In this document: positions 7,070 to 14,103 of the stretch, piece by piece
How positions within the stretch are numbered: the first letter of the stretch is position 1
Layout of the letters: every line of letters starts with the position of its first letter
NCBI GenBank assembly: GCA_052145775.1
Contig: JBKQNY010000201.1
Location: forward strand, 1-15,147
Direction of reading: 5' to 3'
From: CAVYPR01 sp052145775
Lineage (GTDB): Bacteria > Actinomycetota > Acidimicrobiia > Acidimicrobiales > RAAP-2
DNA: 15,147 nucleotides
Notes under the pieces: generated by a model
The model's input: the letters and a program-made list of their open reading frames with translations, nothing else
Databases searched by the model: none
What the model was told of the DNA's origin: nothing
Program-made: the position numbers and the translations under genes

Positions 7070-7624
7070 GTGAGGCGTCGACTCTCGACGGACGGTCAGC
7101 TTCTCGAGCAGGCGCTGCGGGCGCATCCGGGGACTGTGACCGAGTTCCTTGAGGGACTGGCGGGGGAGTCCATCGACGCCGACAAGCTCTCACCGGAGCC
7201 GTCCAGACGGCCGGCACACCCGTTAGACGGCGTACCCACTCGGCCGCTGGTCCGGCGGGCCGTCGTGCTTCGGGGACGACGGACCCGCCGTGCGTACGTG
7301 TATGCGGAGTCGTTGCTGTTCGCCGACCGGGTGCCACCGGAGGTCCGAGCCGTTCTCGATGCCACGAACGACCCCATTGGTCGCGTGTTGGTGGCGCATC
7401 ACCTCGACGTACGGCGCCAGCCGTCGCCTCCACCGAGACACACGCCGTCGGGAGTCGGCGAGGACCTCGACGCGCTGGTCGACCTCTCGCCGCTGTCGAG
7501 GTCGTACCGCCTCCTCATCGACGGGGAACCGGCAATTGAGATCGACGAGTGGTTCCTTCCCGCCGTCGAGGACGCGCTGCGCGAGCGCACCGAAGGGGCA
7601 GGCGGGGGACCTCGCTCCCCCTGA
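7070..7624 (+). CDS. Chorismate lyase-like protein (UbiC / DUF98 family)
   Basis: The start is uncertain: I use GTG 7070 (184 residues, close to family length), but the frame is open from a TTG at 6962 and neither has a good ribosome site. The N-terminal part reads LLEQALRAHPGTVTEFLE. The middle, RRAYVYAESLLFADRVPPEV then DPIGRVLVAHHL, and the end, SRSYRLLIDGEPAIEIDEWF then LP, follow the UbiC-type fold. The Glu in IDEWFLP fits the catalytic Glu of E. coli UbiC (TE.FLP). UbiC turns chorismate into 4-hydroxybenzoate and pyruvate. Many DUF98 proteins outside ubiquinone makers are uncharacterised, so the reaction is only a possibility. The next gene starts 21 bp downstream, which suggests co-transcription. 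Confidence 0.7.
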   Translation: MRRRLSTDGQLLEQALRAHPGTVTEFLEGLAGESIDADKLSPEPSRRPAHPLDGVPTRPLVRRAVVLRGRRTRRAYVYAESLLFADRVPPEVRAVLDATNDPIGRVLVAHHLDVRRQPSPPPRHTPSGVGEDLDALVDLSPLSRSYRLLIDGEPAIEIDEWFLPAVEDALRERTEGAGGGPRSP

Positions 7625-7645
7625 ACCGAGGGCTCCGATCGCACG

Positions 7646-8374
7646 GTGTCTGGCGAATGGCGCGGGCAAGGCCGTGCCAAGCTGCAGACCGTGGAACCTC
7701 CTGGTCGGCTGCTCGCATCGGGGCGCGACGCCGACATCTTCGAATACGGGCCGGGGCTGGTCCTGCGGCGCTCGAGGGCCGGACGGTCGATGCAGGCCGA
7801 AGCTCGCATCATGGAGTTCGTGCGCCATCACGGCTACCCGGTACCCGCCGTCGATGAGCTGAGCGGCGACGGATTGGACCTGGTGCTCGAGAGGGTTGAC
7901 GGGGTCACGATGGCCGAGGAGCTCCGGCGCAGGCCATGGACGGTTCGCCGCCAGGGCGTGGCCCTCTCCGAGCTGCACCGCAGGCTCCATCAGATCCCCG
8001 CCCCGCCGTTCCTCCCGCCGGCTCCGGTGGGGGAGGGCGACCGCGTCCTGCACATGGACCTCCACCCGCTCAACGTCATGGTGGGGCCCACGGGCCCGGT
8101 GGTCATCGACTGGGCGAACGCCGCGGCGGGGGAGGCCGCGGTCGACGTGGCCCTGGCCTGGGTCCTCATACGGGCCGGCCAGCTCCCCGACTGGCAGCCG
8201 GCCGCCGCGGTCGAGGGCGCGTTGCGCTCGGTCGTGCTCGGGGGGTTCCTCCGCGGCGTCGACCGCGTCGCCGTCAAGGCGGTGGCACCCGCGGTCGTCG
8301 AGTGGAAGGCGCGCGACCCGCACCTCTCCGAGCGCGAGCGAAGCGACATGCGCCGGGCGGTGACGAGGCTGTAG
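7646..8374 (+). CDS. Aminoglycoside phosphotransferase-fold kinase (APH/choline kinase family)
   Basis: The start is GTG 7646 (242 residues) by length; GTG 7691 is an alternative, and neither ribosome site is strong. The N-lobe is visible as GRLLASGRDADIFEYGPGLV then LRRS. The catalytic loop is HMDLHPLNVM, with the HxD aspartate and the downstream Asn. The metal-binding Asp is in VVIDWANA. All residues needed for phosphotransfer appear present. The family phosphorylates aminoglycosides, choline, homoserine, sugars or other small molecules, so the substrate cannot be called and resistance should not be inferred. It follows the chorismate-lyase-like gene by 21 bp; the DCC-family gene follows by about 130 bp. 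Confidence 0.8.
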   Translation: MSGEWRGQGRAKLQTVEPPGRLLASGRDADIFEYGPGLVLRRSRAGRSMQAEARIMEFVRHHGYPVPAVDELSGDGLDLVLERVDGVTMAEELRRRPWTVRRQGVALSELHRRLHQIPAPPFLPPAPVGEGDRVLHMDLHPLNVMVGPTGPVVIDWANAAAGEAAVDVALAWVLIRAGQLPDWQPAAAVEGALRSVVLGGFLRGVDRVAVKAVAPAVVEWKARDPHLSERERSDMRRAVTRL

Positions 8375-8503
8375 TGCTCCTGCACCCACCGGGGGCGTCC
8401 TACCGCCGCGCCCGGTGCTCCAAGGGACTGTGCGTGGGATCGACACTGTCGGACCCGTGCCGTGAGGGCCGGCGCCGACGGCCCGGCCCGTAAGCTCGGC
8501 GGC

Positions 8504-8899
8504 ATGGAGGGCACGGCGCTCCCGGTGCTCGTCTACGACGGTGACTGCGGGTTCTGCACCGCGTGGGCCGGTCGGGCGGCGACCATGCTGGACGGCCGGG
8601 CGCGCGTGGTCCCCTGGCAGCAGCTCGAACACGACGGTCTCGCCGGGCTGGGACTGACCGCCGAGGAGGCAGGCGACGCGTCGTGGTGGGTGGACGGCGG
8701 TGGCCGGCGCTTCGGCGGTGCGGCGTCGGTCGCCAAGGTGCTCGAGGCCAGCGGCGGCCCGCGGCGCCCGCTGGGGGCGGCGATGGGCGTCCCGCCGGTC
8801 AGCTGGCTGGCTGCAGGCGTCTACGCCCTGGTCGTGCGTCTGCGGCACCGGCTCCCCGGGGCGACGCCCGAGTGCCGCAGGTCGAACGTGACCCCCTGA
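8504..8899 (+). CDS. DCC-family thiol-disulfide oxidoreductase-like protein (DUF393)
   Basis: I choose ATG 8504 (131 residues); an upstream start at 8462 would add 14 unconserved residues. The N-terminus reads VLVYDGDCGFCTAWAGRAA and carries the family signature DGDCxFC, with Cys15 and Cys18 as the likely redox pair. VPWQQLEHDG and the WWVDGGGRRFGGAASVAKVL segment also fit the family. A hydrophobic stretch (VSWLAAGVYALVV) near the C-terminus may sit at the membrane. Physiological partners are not known for most members. The next gene is convergent. Confidence 0.82.
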   Translation: MEGTALPVLVYDGDCGFCTAWAGRAATMLDGRARVVPWQQLEHDGLAGLGLTAEEAGDASWWVDGGGRRFGGAASVAKVLEASGGPRRPLGAAMGVPPVSWLAAGVYALVVRLRHRLPGATPECRRSNVTP

Positions 8900-8938
8900 C
8901 CGAAGGCCAGACGGCGGTCGGGTGGGCCCGGCAGTTGG

Positions 8939-10203
8939 TCAGTGCGCGCAGACTGTCGTGGTGACGCCGGGCAGGCCCACGGGCTTGTAGGGATCGGGGT
9001 TCGGGTCGCCGGCGAATCGGTCGTCGAGCCAGTGGACCATGTCGCCCATGTAGTACTGAATGACGCCGGCGTGCGACTGGCCGGGATAGATCCAGCGCTC
9101 GGTGTCCTGGCCGATCTTGCACAGGTGTGTGAAGAGGAGCTTGGTGGAGGCGACCGGGATCTGTGTGTCTGTGCCGCCCTGAGGCATGAGCAACGGTGCA
9201 CTCGAGGGCTGGGTGAAATTCTCCGGGTCGTTCTCGGAAATGAGCTTGCGCCAGGCGGGGATCAGGAACGGGTTCCCCTTCACGATCCCTGTGATCTTGT
9301 AGGCGTCGAGAGTCTTCTCGAGGTATGTGTAGCAGCCTTTCTCGAGGTCCGGCAGCAGCTTCTGTGCCTGCGCGGTCATGACCTCTGTCAGTGGCGCGAC
9401 TCGGTTGCCGTAGGCGGTGTTGAACCCGGCGGCCACCATGAAGAGGTAGAACCGGAACTGGCTTGTCTTGAGGAATGTGTAGATCAGGTTGAACTGCGAC
9501 GGCGGCGCCCCGGCGACGACGCCCACTAGGTGGAGTGTGGGGGCGTAGGAGTGCGCCAGATGGAGGGAGAACAGCGCCGTCTGACCTCCCTCGGAGTGAC
9601 CCCAGACGGCGTAGGTCCGGCTGGCGTGGAACGAGGCGACATGCCCAACGGCCCGGGCGATGTCGAGGGTGTTGCGGGCGGACACCGACCCCACCAGATA
9701 GGGAAGGGGCCCCGGCGTGCCTTCACCCTGGTAGTCGCTCCCCACGACCTCCCAGCCCTTGGCCAGCAACTGATTGGCGAATGGGACTGCTGTGTACGTT
9801 GTGGTTGTGCCGGGGTGGAGGGACGGCGCGCACTGTGGGGCCATGCCGTTGGTGCCGTGCGCCCAGGCCACGACCAGTACCCGCCCGCGGGCGGGGGGAG
9901 GTGGGGGACGAGCACGGTCCCGGTGACGGCGATGGGCCGTCCTTGGGTGTTCTCCGACACGTACATGAGCCGGTAGGTGGTGCCGTCGACCTTGGGTGAG
10001 CTGATCCGCTCGGTCTTGATCACCGTGCCCGGGGTCGTCGAGGGCAAAGTGGCCGGGACGCTGTAGAAGCTCGGGAGCCCCGGCGGCGGCGTGCCCTTCT
10101 CCAGGGACGCTCCGCCGGCCGCCGCGCCCCACGCCGCCGTCAGCACGGTGGCGAGGAGGCCGATCAGCCCGGTGGCCTGCAGGGTGGAATGGAACCTTCG
10201 CAT
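8939..10203 (-). pseudogene. Secretory lipase-type alpha/beta hydrolase, broken by a -1 frameshift
   Basis: Two overlapping frames encode one protein. The first (ATG 10203, GGGGA upstream) gives a signal peptide (LIGLLATVLTAAWG) and the N-terminal part ending VLVPHLPPPAGG. The second begins VLVVAWAHGTNG and runs to TGA at 8939. Restoring one G in the GGG run (9880-9882 on the plus strand) joins them exactly, PAGG-VLVVAWAHG, giving about 421 residues. The nucleophile is in VWGHSEGGQ, the acid likely in GGTDTQIPV and the His in GQSHAG, the layout of the LIP-type secretory lipase family. Both parts are otherwise intact and without stops, so decay is recent or the missing base is a sequencing error: the site abuts a perfect palindrome (9880-9895). 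The natural substrate is unknown, probably an ester or lipid outside the cell. Confidence 0.8.
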
Positions 10204-10429
10204 CGCGTCCCCGATCGAGGCGGCGTCGCCGCGACGCCGCAGCAGCTTGCGGGCAGTTTACCTGCAGTCCTGGCGGCGGTGCGGTCGCGGCCAGGCCGCT
10301 ATCGCCGGCCGATCCGAGTGCGCGGCTCTCCAGCCGTGAAGGGAGCGGGCTTGGCGGGCAAGCGCTGATGGGGCATCACTCGCCGCCCTCGCCGGTGCAC
10401 AAGGCCATCGGGCTCGGCAGAATGTGGTC

Positions 10430-10894
10430 ATGCAGAGGATCACGACCTTCCTGACCTTCGAGACGGGTGGCAAGGAGGCCGTCGATCTCTACCTCTCGGT
10501 CTTCGAGGACTCGGCCCTCCACAACATGATGGTCATGCCGGGCACCGGACAGTTGTTGCACGCGTCGTTCTCCCTTGCAGGACAGCAGTTCATGGCGATG
10601 GACGGGGGAGAGGAGTTCACGTTCGGGCTCGGCACGTCGCTGTACGTGGACTGCGCCGACCAGGCCGAAGTGGACCGATACTGGGACGCGCTGACCGCTA
10701 CAGGGGGCGAGCCGGGCCGGTGCGGCTGGTTGAAAGACCGCTTCGGCGTGTCGTGGCAGATCATCCCGCGGGTTCTCGGAGAGCTCATGAGCGGCCCCGA
10801 TCCGGCGAGGTCGATGAAGGTGCGCGACGCCATGCTGTCCATGGGCAAACTGGACGTCGAGGGCCTGCGCCGCGCCTACGACGAGGCGGGGTGA
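10430..10894 (+). CDS. VOC-family protein, PhnB-like
   Basis: ATG 10430 (154 residues) is used; GTG 10424, two codons upstream, is also possible, and no strong ribosome site is visible. The sequence shows ITTFLTFETGGKEAVDLYLS, then HASFSLAGQQFMAMDGG, then SLYVDCADQAEVDRYWDAL and DRFGVSWQIIPRVL. This is the PhnB/'3-demethylubiquinone methyltransferase-like' pattern of the glyoxalase/bleomycin-resistance (VOC) superfamily. Those names do not describe a tested activity, and substrate and metal use cannot be told here. It is 76 bp upstream of the SRPBCC gene on the same strand; such pairs are common in actinomycetes and may be co-transcribed. Confidence 0.8.
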   Translation: MQRITTFLTFETGGKEAVDLYLSVFEDSALHNMMVMPGTGQLLHASFSLAGQQFMAMDGGEEFTFGLGTSLYVDCADQAEVDRYWDALTATGGEPGRCGWLKDRFGVSWQIIPRVLGELMSGPDPARSMKVRDAMLSMGKLDVEGLRRAYDEAG

Positions 10895-10970
10895 ATGCGG
10901 ACTTGGCGTGAGGCCCGCAAGCGCGGCGCCGTCGGTGCGCCAGGGGTTTTGAGCGGGAAAGGAGCACGAC

Positions 10971-11417
10971 ATGGCCGACATCCGGCACCGCGTGGGGATC
11001 GAGGCTCCCCAGGAGAGCGTCTACCGGGCCGTCGCCACGAGTGACGGGCTCCGCACGTGGTGGACCCGCCGCGTCGAAGGGGACCCGAGCGTCGGCGGCT
11101 CGCTCGACTTCTTTTTCGGGAATCCCGAGCCGAGCGCCGTCATGAAAGTCGTCGAGCTATCGCCGCCCCACTGCGTCGTATGGCGTTGCGTGGGTGGACC
11201 CGACGAGTGGGTGGGCACGCACGTCACCTTCGACGTCAAGAGAAACCAGGATGAGTCCGCGCTGGTGTTCACCCACGGCGACTGGCGCGAGCCAGTCGAG
11301 TTCATGCACCACTGCAGCACCAAATGGGCCTACTTCCTCCTCGGGCTGAAGGCCAGCCTGGAGGGAGCACGAGGCACCCCTTTCCCCGAGGATGTGAGGA
11401 TCAGTTCGTGGGGGTGA
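10971..11417 (+). CDS. SRPBCC / AHSA1-domain protein
   Basis: The 148-residue protein starts at ATG 10971 with a strong GGAAAGGAG ribosome site about 6 nt upstream. It begins MADIRHRVGIEAPQESVYRA and contains TSDGLRTWWTRRVEGDPSVGG, a typical AHSA1-like START-fold opening, followed by MKVVELSPPHCVVWRC and a C-terminal helix (STKWAYFLLGLKASLE). The fold forms a deep hydrophobic pocket for small ligands; members in actinomycetes are mostly uncharacterised. It lies just downstream of the VOC gene, and a 14-nt perfect palindrome follows its stop. Confidence 0.82.
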   Translation: MADIRHRVGIEAPQESVYRAVATSDGLRTWWTRRVEGDPSVGGSLDFFFGNPEPSAVMKVVELSPPHCVVWRCVGGPDEWVGTHVTFDVKRNQDESALVFTHGDWREPVEFMHHCSTKWAYFLLGLKASLEGARGTPFPEDVRISSWG

Positions 11418-11422
11418 GCGGG

Positions 11423-11436
11423 ACTCCCGCGGGAGT
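11423..11436. terminator. Perfect 14-nt palindrome after the SRPBCC gene
   Basis: ACTCCCGCGGGAGT is perfectly self-complementary and starts 6 nt after the SRPBCC stop. Having no loop, it would fold with a smaller stem in RNA. No T-tract follows. A terminator is the likeliest role by position. Confidence 0.35.
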
Positions 11437-11710
11437 GTCGGAAGACCTTCGTGCTGCGTTTGGGGTACGCGGGCGTTGCCTGGTCGGTCCTTCGGAGACC
11501 CACTCCCGTCCTCAGTGGAGCGGGCCCCTGGTCACCACGGGAGTTACTCGGAACGCCTGGCACCCACCATGAGGCGGCGGATATGCGCAAAGCGTTGGCG
11601 TCGGCACGTCGTCGACGACGGGCCGGGGATCGGAGAACCTGGCGCTGCACGGGAGCCGGCCGCGCGAGAAGACGCCCGCGGCCACCCACCCAACCCCGGG
11701 CGGTCTTTCC

Positions 11711-11738
11711 CCGACCATCCGGGTTTTACCGGCGTCGG
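11711..11738 (-). terminator. Hairpin directly abutting the stop of the small helical protein
   Basis: On the minus strand CCGAC-G-CCGG, a TAAAAC loop, then CCGG-ATG-GTCGG forms an interrupted stem that begins at the base after the TGA. Outer arms CCGAC/GTCGG and inner arms CCGG/CCGG pair. No T-tract follows. Confidence 0.45.
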
Positions 11739-12014
11739 TCAGCTCTTGACGGCCTTTCCGGCTTCGCCCAGCGCATCCTGGCTCACCTTCGCCAGCTGCC
11801 GGGCCACGTCGGACCACGCCCCGACCAGCTCCTCGGTCATCTTGAAGGCCGAATCGATGACCTTCTTGCGCCCTTCGGAGCCAGGGACATCGGGAATGGC
11901 CTCGTGGACCGTGGTGATGAAGCCGTGGACGGCATCGAGAGATGACGTCTCACCCTTCTTGATGGTTTGAATTACACGGTCCGCCACTTCAGGCGGTGCC
12001 TCTGCCATGGCCAC
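11739..12014 (-). CDS. Small alpha-helical protein of unknown function, 91 aa
   Basis: I choose GTG 12014 because AGGAGG lies 5 nt upstream; the ATG two codons later would sit 11 nt from it. The protein (starting MAMAEAPPEVADRVIQTIKK) is predicted helical with regularly spaced hydrophobics, for example VDSVxx-like runs in AFKMTEELVGAWSDVARQLA. It has no Cys and a Lys-rich C-terminus (EAGKAVKS). The pattern resembles phasin-like or other coiled helical-bundle proteins, but I do not recognise the family. Upstream on the same strand a second purine-rich run (AAGGAGGAGGAGT) precedes an out-of-frame ATG at about 12040, which would encode only 22 residues overlapping this start. Confidence 0.65.
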   Translation of the reverse strand: MAMAEAPPEVADRVIQTIKKGETSSLDAVHGFITTVHEAIPDVPGSEGRKKVIDSAFKMTEELVGAWSDVARQLAKVSQDALGEAGKAVKS

Positions 12015-12253
12015 TGTGTCCTCCTTTCCTCGTTTCTCATACTCCTCCTCCTTTCATGGTGCGCTCCTGAGGGCGCGGCGACTAGGGCCATGTGGCAGAA
12101 GTTGGATGCCCGTCGTGGGTGCTGCGCGAGTGCGCGGCGTGGCGGGCCGGATCGGGAACAGGCCGGGTCCCGGTGGGGTTGAACAAGGTGTGAGACCCGA
12201 GGGGTTGTCCAGAGGGATTGCCCAGAGGGTTGGGAAAGGAGGCAGCCGAAGGA

Positions 12254-12358
12254 GTGGATAGACCTGACAAGAAGGACCCGGAGCGTTGGGCGCAGGGTCT
12301 GCTACTCAGCCTTCGGGCTGCAGCGGCGGCACCGGGAAGCGAGGCGGTTACCCCGTAA
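12254..12358 (+). CDS. Candidate small ORF, 34 aa, unrecognised
   Basis: GTG 12254 to TAA 12356-12358 encodes 34 residues beginning MDRPDKKDPERWAQGLLLSL and continuing with an Ala run. GGAAAGGAGG lies about 11 nt upstream, a rather long spacing, and GAAGGA directly abuts the start. Codons have the GC-rich third positions expected of coding DNA here, but the composition also explains that. Two hairpins overlap its second half, so it could be a leader ORF rather than a protein gene. No family is recognised. Confidence 0.3.
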   Translation: MDRPDKKDPERWAQGLLLSLRAAAAAPGSEAVTP

Positions 12359-12482
12359 GCGGGGTCCGCAGCGGTAGAGCGTCCGTAACTCCATTCGGGA
12401 GCCGACCCAGGCACCCCGTTTCCGGGTCGGAGAAAATGAGAAGAGGCGTCTGCTTCCCGCAACGAGCGGGACGGGCGCCTCT
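12307..12482. ncRNA. Cluster of stem-loops upstream of the iron-binding protein (possible structured leader or sRNA)
   Basis: Four stem-loops follow one another. CAGCC-TTCG-GGCTG (12307-12320) has the very stable UUCG loop. ACCCCG-TAAG-CGGGGT (12350-12365) is a perfect stem. CCGACCC pairs with GGGTCGG (about 12402-12430). An outer AGAGGCG/CGCCTCT (12442-12448/12476-12482) encloses an inner TCCCGC-AACGA-GCGGGA. High GC makes chance stems common, so this is only a candidate. No known riboswitch class is recognised. Confidence 0.3.
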
Positions 12483-12554
12483 CGTGCTGTCGGGTGGTCC
12501 ACGACCCGGACCCCCGGGCCATCCGGGGCGACATCCGGTGGGAGATGCCGATGG

Positions 12555-12573
12555 TAAGGTGTGCCTACCATGA
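12555..12573. promoter_or_regulatory. DtxR/IdeR-like operator overlapping the start codon of the iron-binding protein
   Basis: TAAGGTGTGCCTACCATGA matches the DtxR consensus TWAGGTTAGSCTAACCTWA at 14 of 19 positions by my count, including TAAGGT and GCCTA. It sits in a wider inverted repeat with perfect arms ATGGTA (12551-12556) and TACCAT (12566-12571). The start ATG (12570) lies inside it, so a bound regulator would block transcription or initiation. Iron-dependent repression is consistent with the product but unproven. Confidence 0.5.
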
Positions 12574-13652
12574 GGTCAGAGGGTGCCCTTAAAGTCCGTG
12601 CAGCAGCCCGGCATCGGGTCCGCGGTCGGCACGGATCGCGCCTGGTCGGCGCAGCGGTCCTGGTGGCGGCGGGTGGGTTCCTGGCCGGCTGGCCCAGTCC
12701 GGCCGGGGCGGCGGCGCAGTCGATCACCCTCTACAACGGCCAGCACGTGCAGACCACCGACGCCCTGGTCTCGGCCTTCGAGCGGCAGACCGGCATCACC
12801 GTCAACGTGCGCAGCGACACAGAGGACACCTTCACGGACCAGATCATCGCCGAAGGGTCGAGGTCGCCGGCCGACGTCTTCTACACCGAGAACTCCCCGC
12901 CCCTGGAGGAGCTGGCCTCGAGGGGCATGTTGTCGGCCGTTGCGCCGTCGACCCTTCGGCACACCGTCCAGCGCTACGACTCACCTGCGGGGGCATGGGC
13001 GGGGGTCTCGGCCAGGGTGAGCGTGCTGATCTACAACACGCGGCTCCTCAAGCCCAGCCAGCTGCCGACGTCGGTGATGACATTGGCCTCGCCGAAGTGG
13101 AGCGGGAAGCTCGCCCTCGCCCCCGGCGAGACCGACTTCCAACCGATCGTCACCGCGGTCGAGCGCACCCACGGCAAGGCATCCGCCCTCAAGTGGCTCG
13201 ACGGGCTGAAGGCGAACGCCGGATCGCACATCTACCCCGACAACGAGACCATCACCTCGGAAGTGAACGCCGGGCAGGTGGCCGTCGGCGTCATCAACCA
13301 GTACTACTGGTACCGGCTGCGGGCCCAGCTCGGCTCGAGCGGCATGCACTCAGCCATCGCCTACTTCGCCCCGCACGACCCCGGCTACATCGTCGACGTC
13401 TCGGGCATCGGCGTCCTGCGCTCGAGCACCCACCAGTCGGCCGCCCAGCGGTTCGTGGCCTTCGTCCTCTCCCGTGAGGGCCAGGAGATCATCGCCCATT
13501 CCGACAGCTTCGAGTACCCCATCGACTCCGGGGTGGTCACGGCCAAGGGGGAGACCCCCTTCGGACAGCTCCAACCCGACCCGGTCAGCGTCGCCGAGCT
13601 CGGGACCGGCGCCGCGGCCATCTCGCTCCTCCAAGAGGCCCAGCTGCTCTAG
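12570..13652 (+). CDS. Ferric-iron ABC transporter substrate-binding protein (FbpA/FutA family)
   Basis: ATG 12570 gives 360 residues, with AAGGTG about 8 nt upstream; GTG 12561 would add three. An Arg-rich n-region and hydrophobic segment (LVGAAVLVAAGGFLAGW) with PAGAAA before the mature start form a Sec-type signal. The mature protein begins ITLYNGQHVQTTDALVSAFE as in FbpA. His59 (NGQH), Glu107 (VFYTEN) and Tyr245-Tyr246 (NQYYWY) match FbpA His9, Glu57, Tyr195 and Tyr196 with exactly the same spacing (48 and 186), so ferric iron is the expected ligand. The protein contains no Cys and so no lipobox, unusual for a monoderm binding protein. No permease or ATPase is adjacent; a universal stress protein follows 25 bp downstream. 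A DtxR-like site overlaps the start. Confidence 0.9.
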   Translation: MRSEGALKVRAAARHRVRGRHGSRLVGAAVLVAAGGFLAGWPSPAGAAAQSITLYNGQHVQTTDALVSAFERQTGITVNVRSDTEDTFTDQIIAEGSRSPADVFYTENSPPLEELASRGMLSAVAPSTLRHTVQRYDSPAGAWAGVSARVSVLIYNTRLLKPSQLPTSVMTLASPKWSGKLALAPGETDFQPIVTAVERTHGKASALKWLDGLKANAGSHIYPDNETITSEVNAGQVAVGVINQYYWYRLRAQLGSSGMHSAIAYFAPHDPGYIVDVSGIGVLRSSTHQSAAQRFVAFVLSREGQEIIAHSDSFEYPIDSGVVTAKGETPFGQLQPDPVSVAELGTGAAAISLLQEAQLL

Positions 13653-13677
13653 GATCGGCGAGCGGAGAGGTGGGGCA

Positions 13678-14091
13678 GTGATCTCGACCATCGTGGTGGG
13701 CACCGACGGTTCGCAGACGGCCAGGCGCGCCGTGTCGGTCGCCGCAGACCTGGCCCGTTCCCTCGGTGCCGAGTTGCATGTCGTCCACGGCTTTCGTGAT
13801 CCCGCCGCGGGTCAGGAGGCGGGTGCGGCGGGCGACCGGTGGCGTGAGGCGAACGAGGCGGTGCTGGCGGACGCGCTGGCCGACCCGGCCCTCGAGGGCG
13901 TCCGGGCCCGGGGCCACACGGTGGCCGGCGGACCGGTCGAGGCGCTCGTGTCGGTGGCCACCGAGACCGGGGCCGATCTGATCGTGGTGGGCAACCGCGG
14001 CATGCACGGGCCGACCGGGTCCCTCGACTCGGTGGCCGGGCGGGTGGCCCTGGCCGCCCCCTGTCACCTGCTGGTGGCCAAGACGACGTAG
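13678..14091 (+). CDS. Universal stress protein (UspA family)
   Basis: GTG 13678 (137 residues) is chosen because GGAGAGG lies just upstream and the product then opens at the family's first strand, ISTIVVGTDGSQTARRAVSV. The end, TGADLIVVGNRGMHGPTGSL then DSVAGRVALAAPCHLLVAK, is the usual Usp C-terminus. The ATP-binding motif GxxG(9x)G(S/T) is imperfect: GNRG is present, but the later Gly before SV is replaced by Asp (LDSV) or lost by a one-residue deletion, so ATP binding is uncertain. It starts 25 bp after the iron-binding protein and may be co-transcribed. It converges with the nitroreductase gene, with 12 bp between the stops. Confidence 0.85.
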   Translation: MISTIVVGTDGSQTARRAVSVAADLARSLGAELHVVHGFRDPAAGQEAGAAGDRWREANEAVLADALADPALEGVRARGHTVAGGPVEALVSVATETGADLIVVGNRGMHGPTGSLDSVAGRVALAAPCHLLVAKTT

Positions 14092-14103
14092 ACGGCAAGC
14101 CGT

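Larger units (their letters stand above)
11418..11738. other. Convergent intergenic region between SRPBCC gene and small helical protein
   Basis: No gene is supportable. The region lies between converging genes and carries a hairpin at each end (11423-11436 and 11711-11738), which fits a two-sided terminator region. The middle has short open frames without recognisable products. Confidence 0.5.
12015..12569. other. 555-bp divergent intergenic region with several hairpins
   Basis: Between divergent genes lies a region with no recognisable known gene. Its right half holds a candidate 34-codon ORF (12254-12358) and a run of stem-loops (12307-12482), and a DtxR-like site begins at its right edge. 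I compared it with tRNA, tmRNA, SRP RNA and RNase P features from memory and none fitted. Confidence 0.5.

Noticed and set aside
7646..8374. Calling the APH-fold protein an antibiotic resistance gene
   Set aside because: The family is broad, and nothing in the sequence or context points to aminoglycosides.
7223..8848. 541-codon minus-strand open frame
   Set aside because: It is antisense to three recognisable plus-strand genes (chorismate-lyase-like, APH-fold kinase, DUF393).
12345..12430. tRNA-like stretch (AGCGGTAGAGCG resembling a D-arm)
   Set aside because: No matching acceptor stem, anticodon arm or TTCRANTC T-loop could be folded.
12082..12534. 150-codon minus-strand open frame in the gap upstream of the iron-binding gene
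   Set aside because: Low-complexity Pro/Ser/Arg composition, no ribosome site and no recognisable motif; it is explained by GC content.
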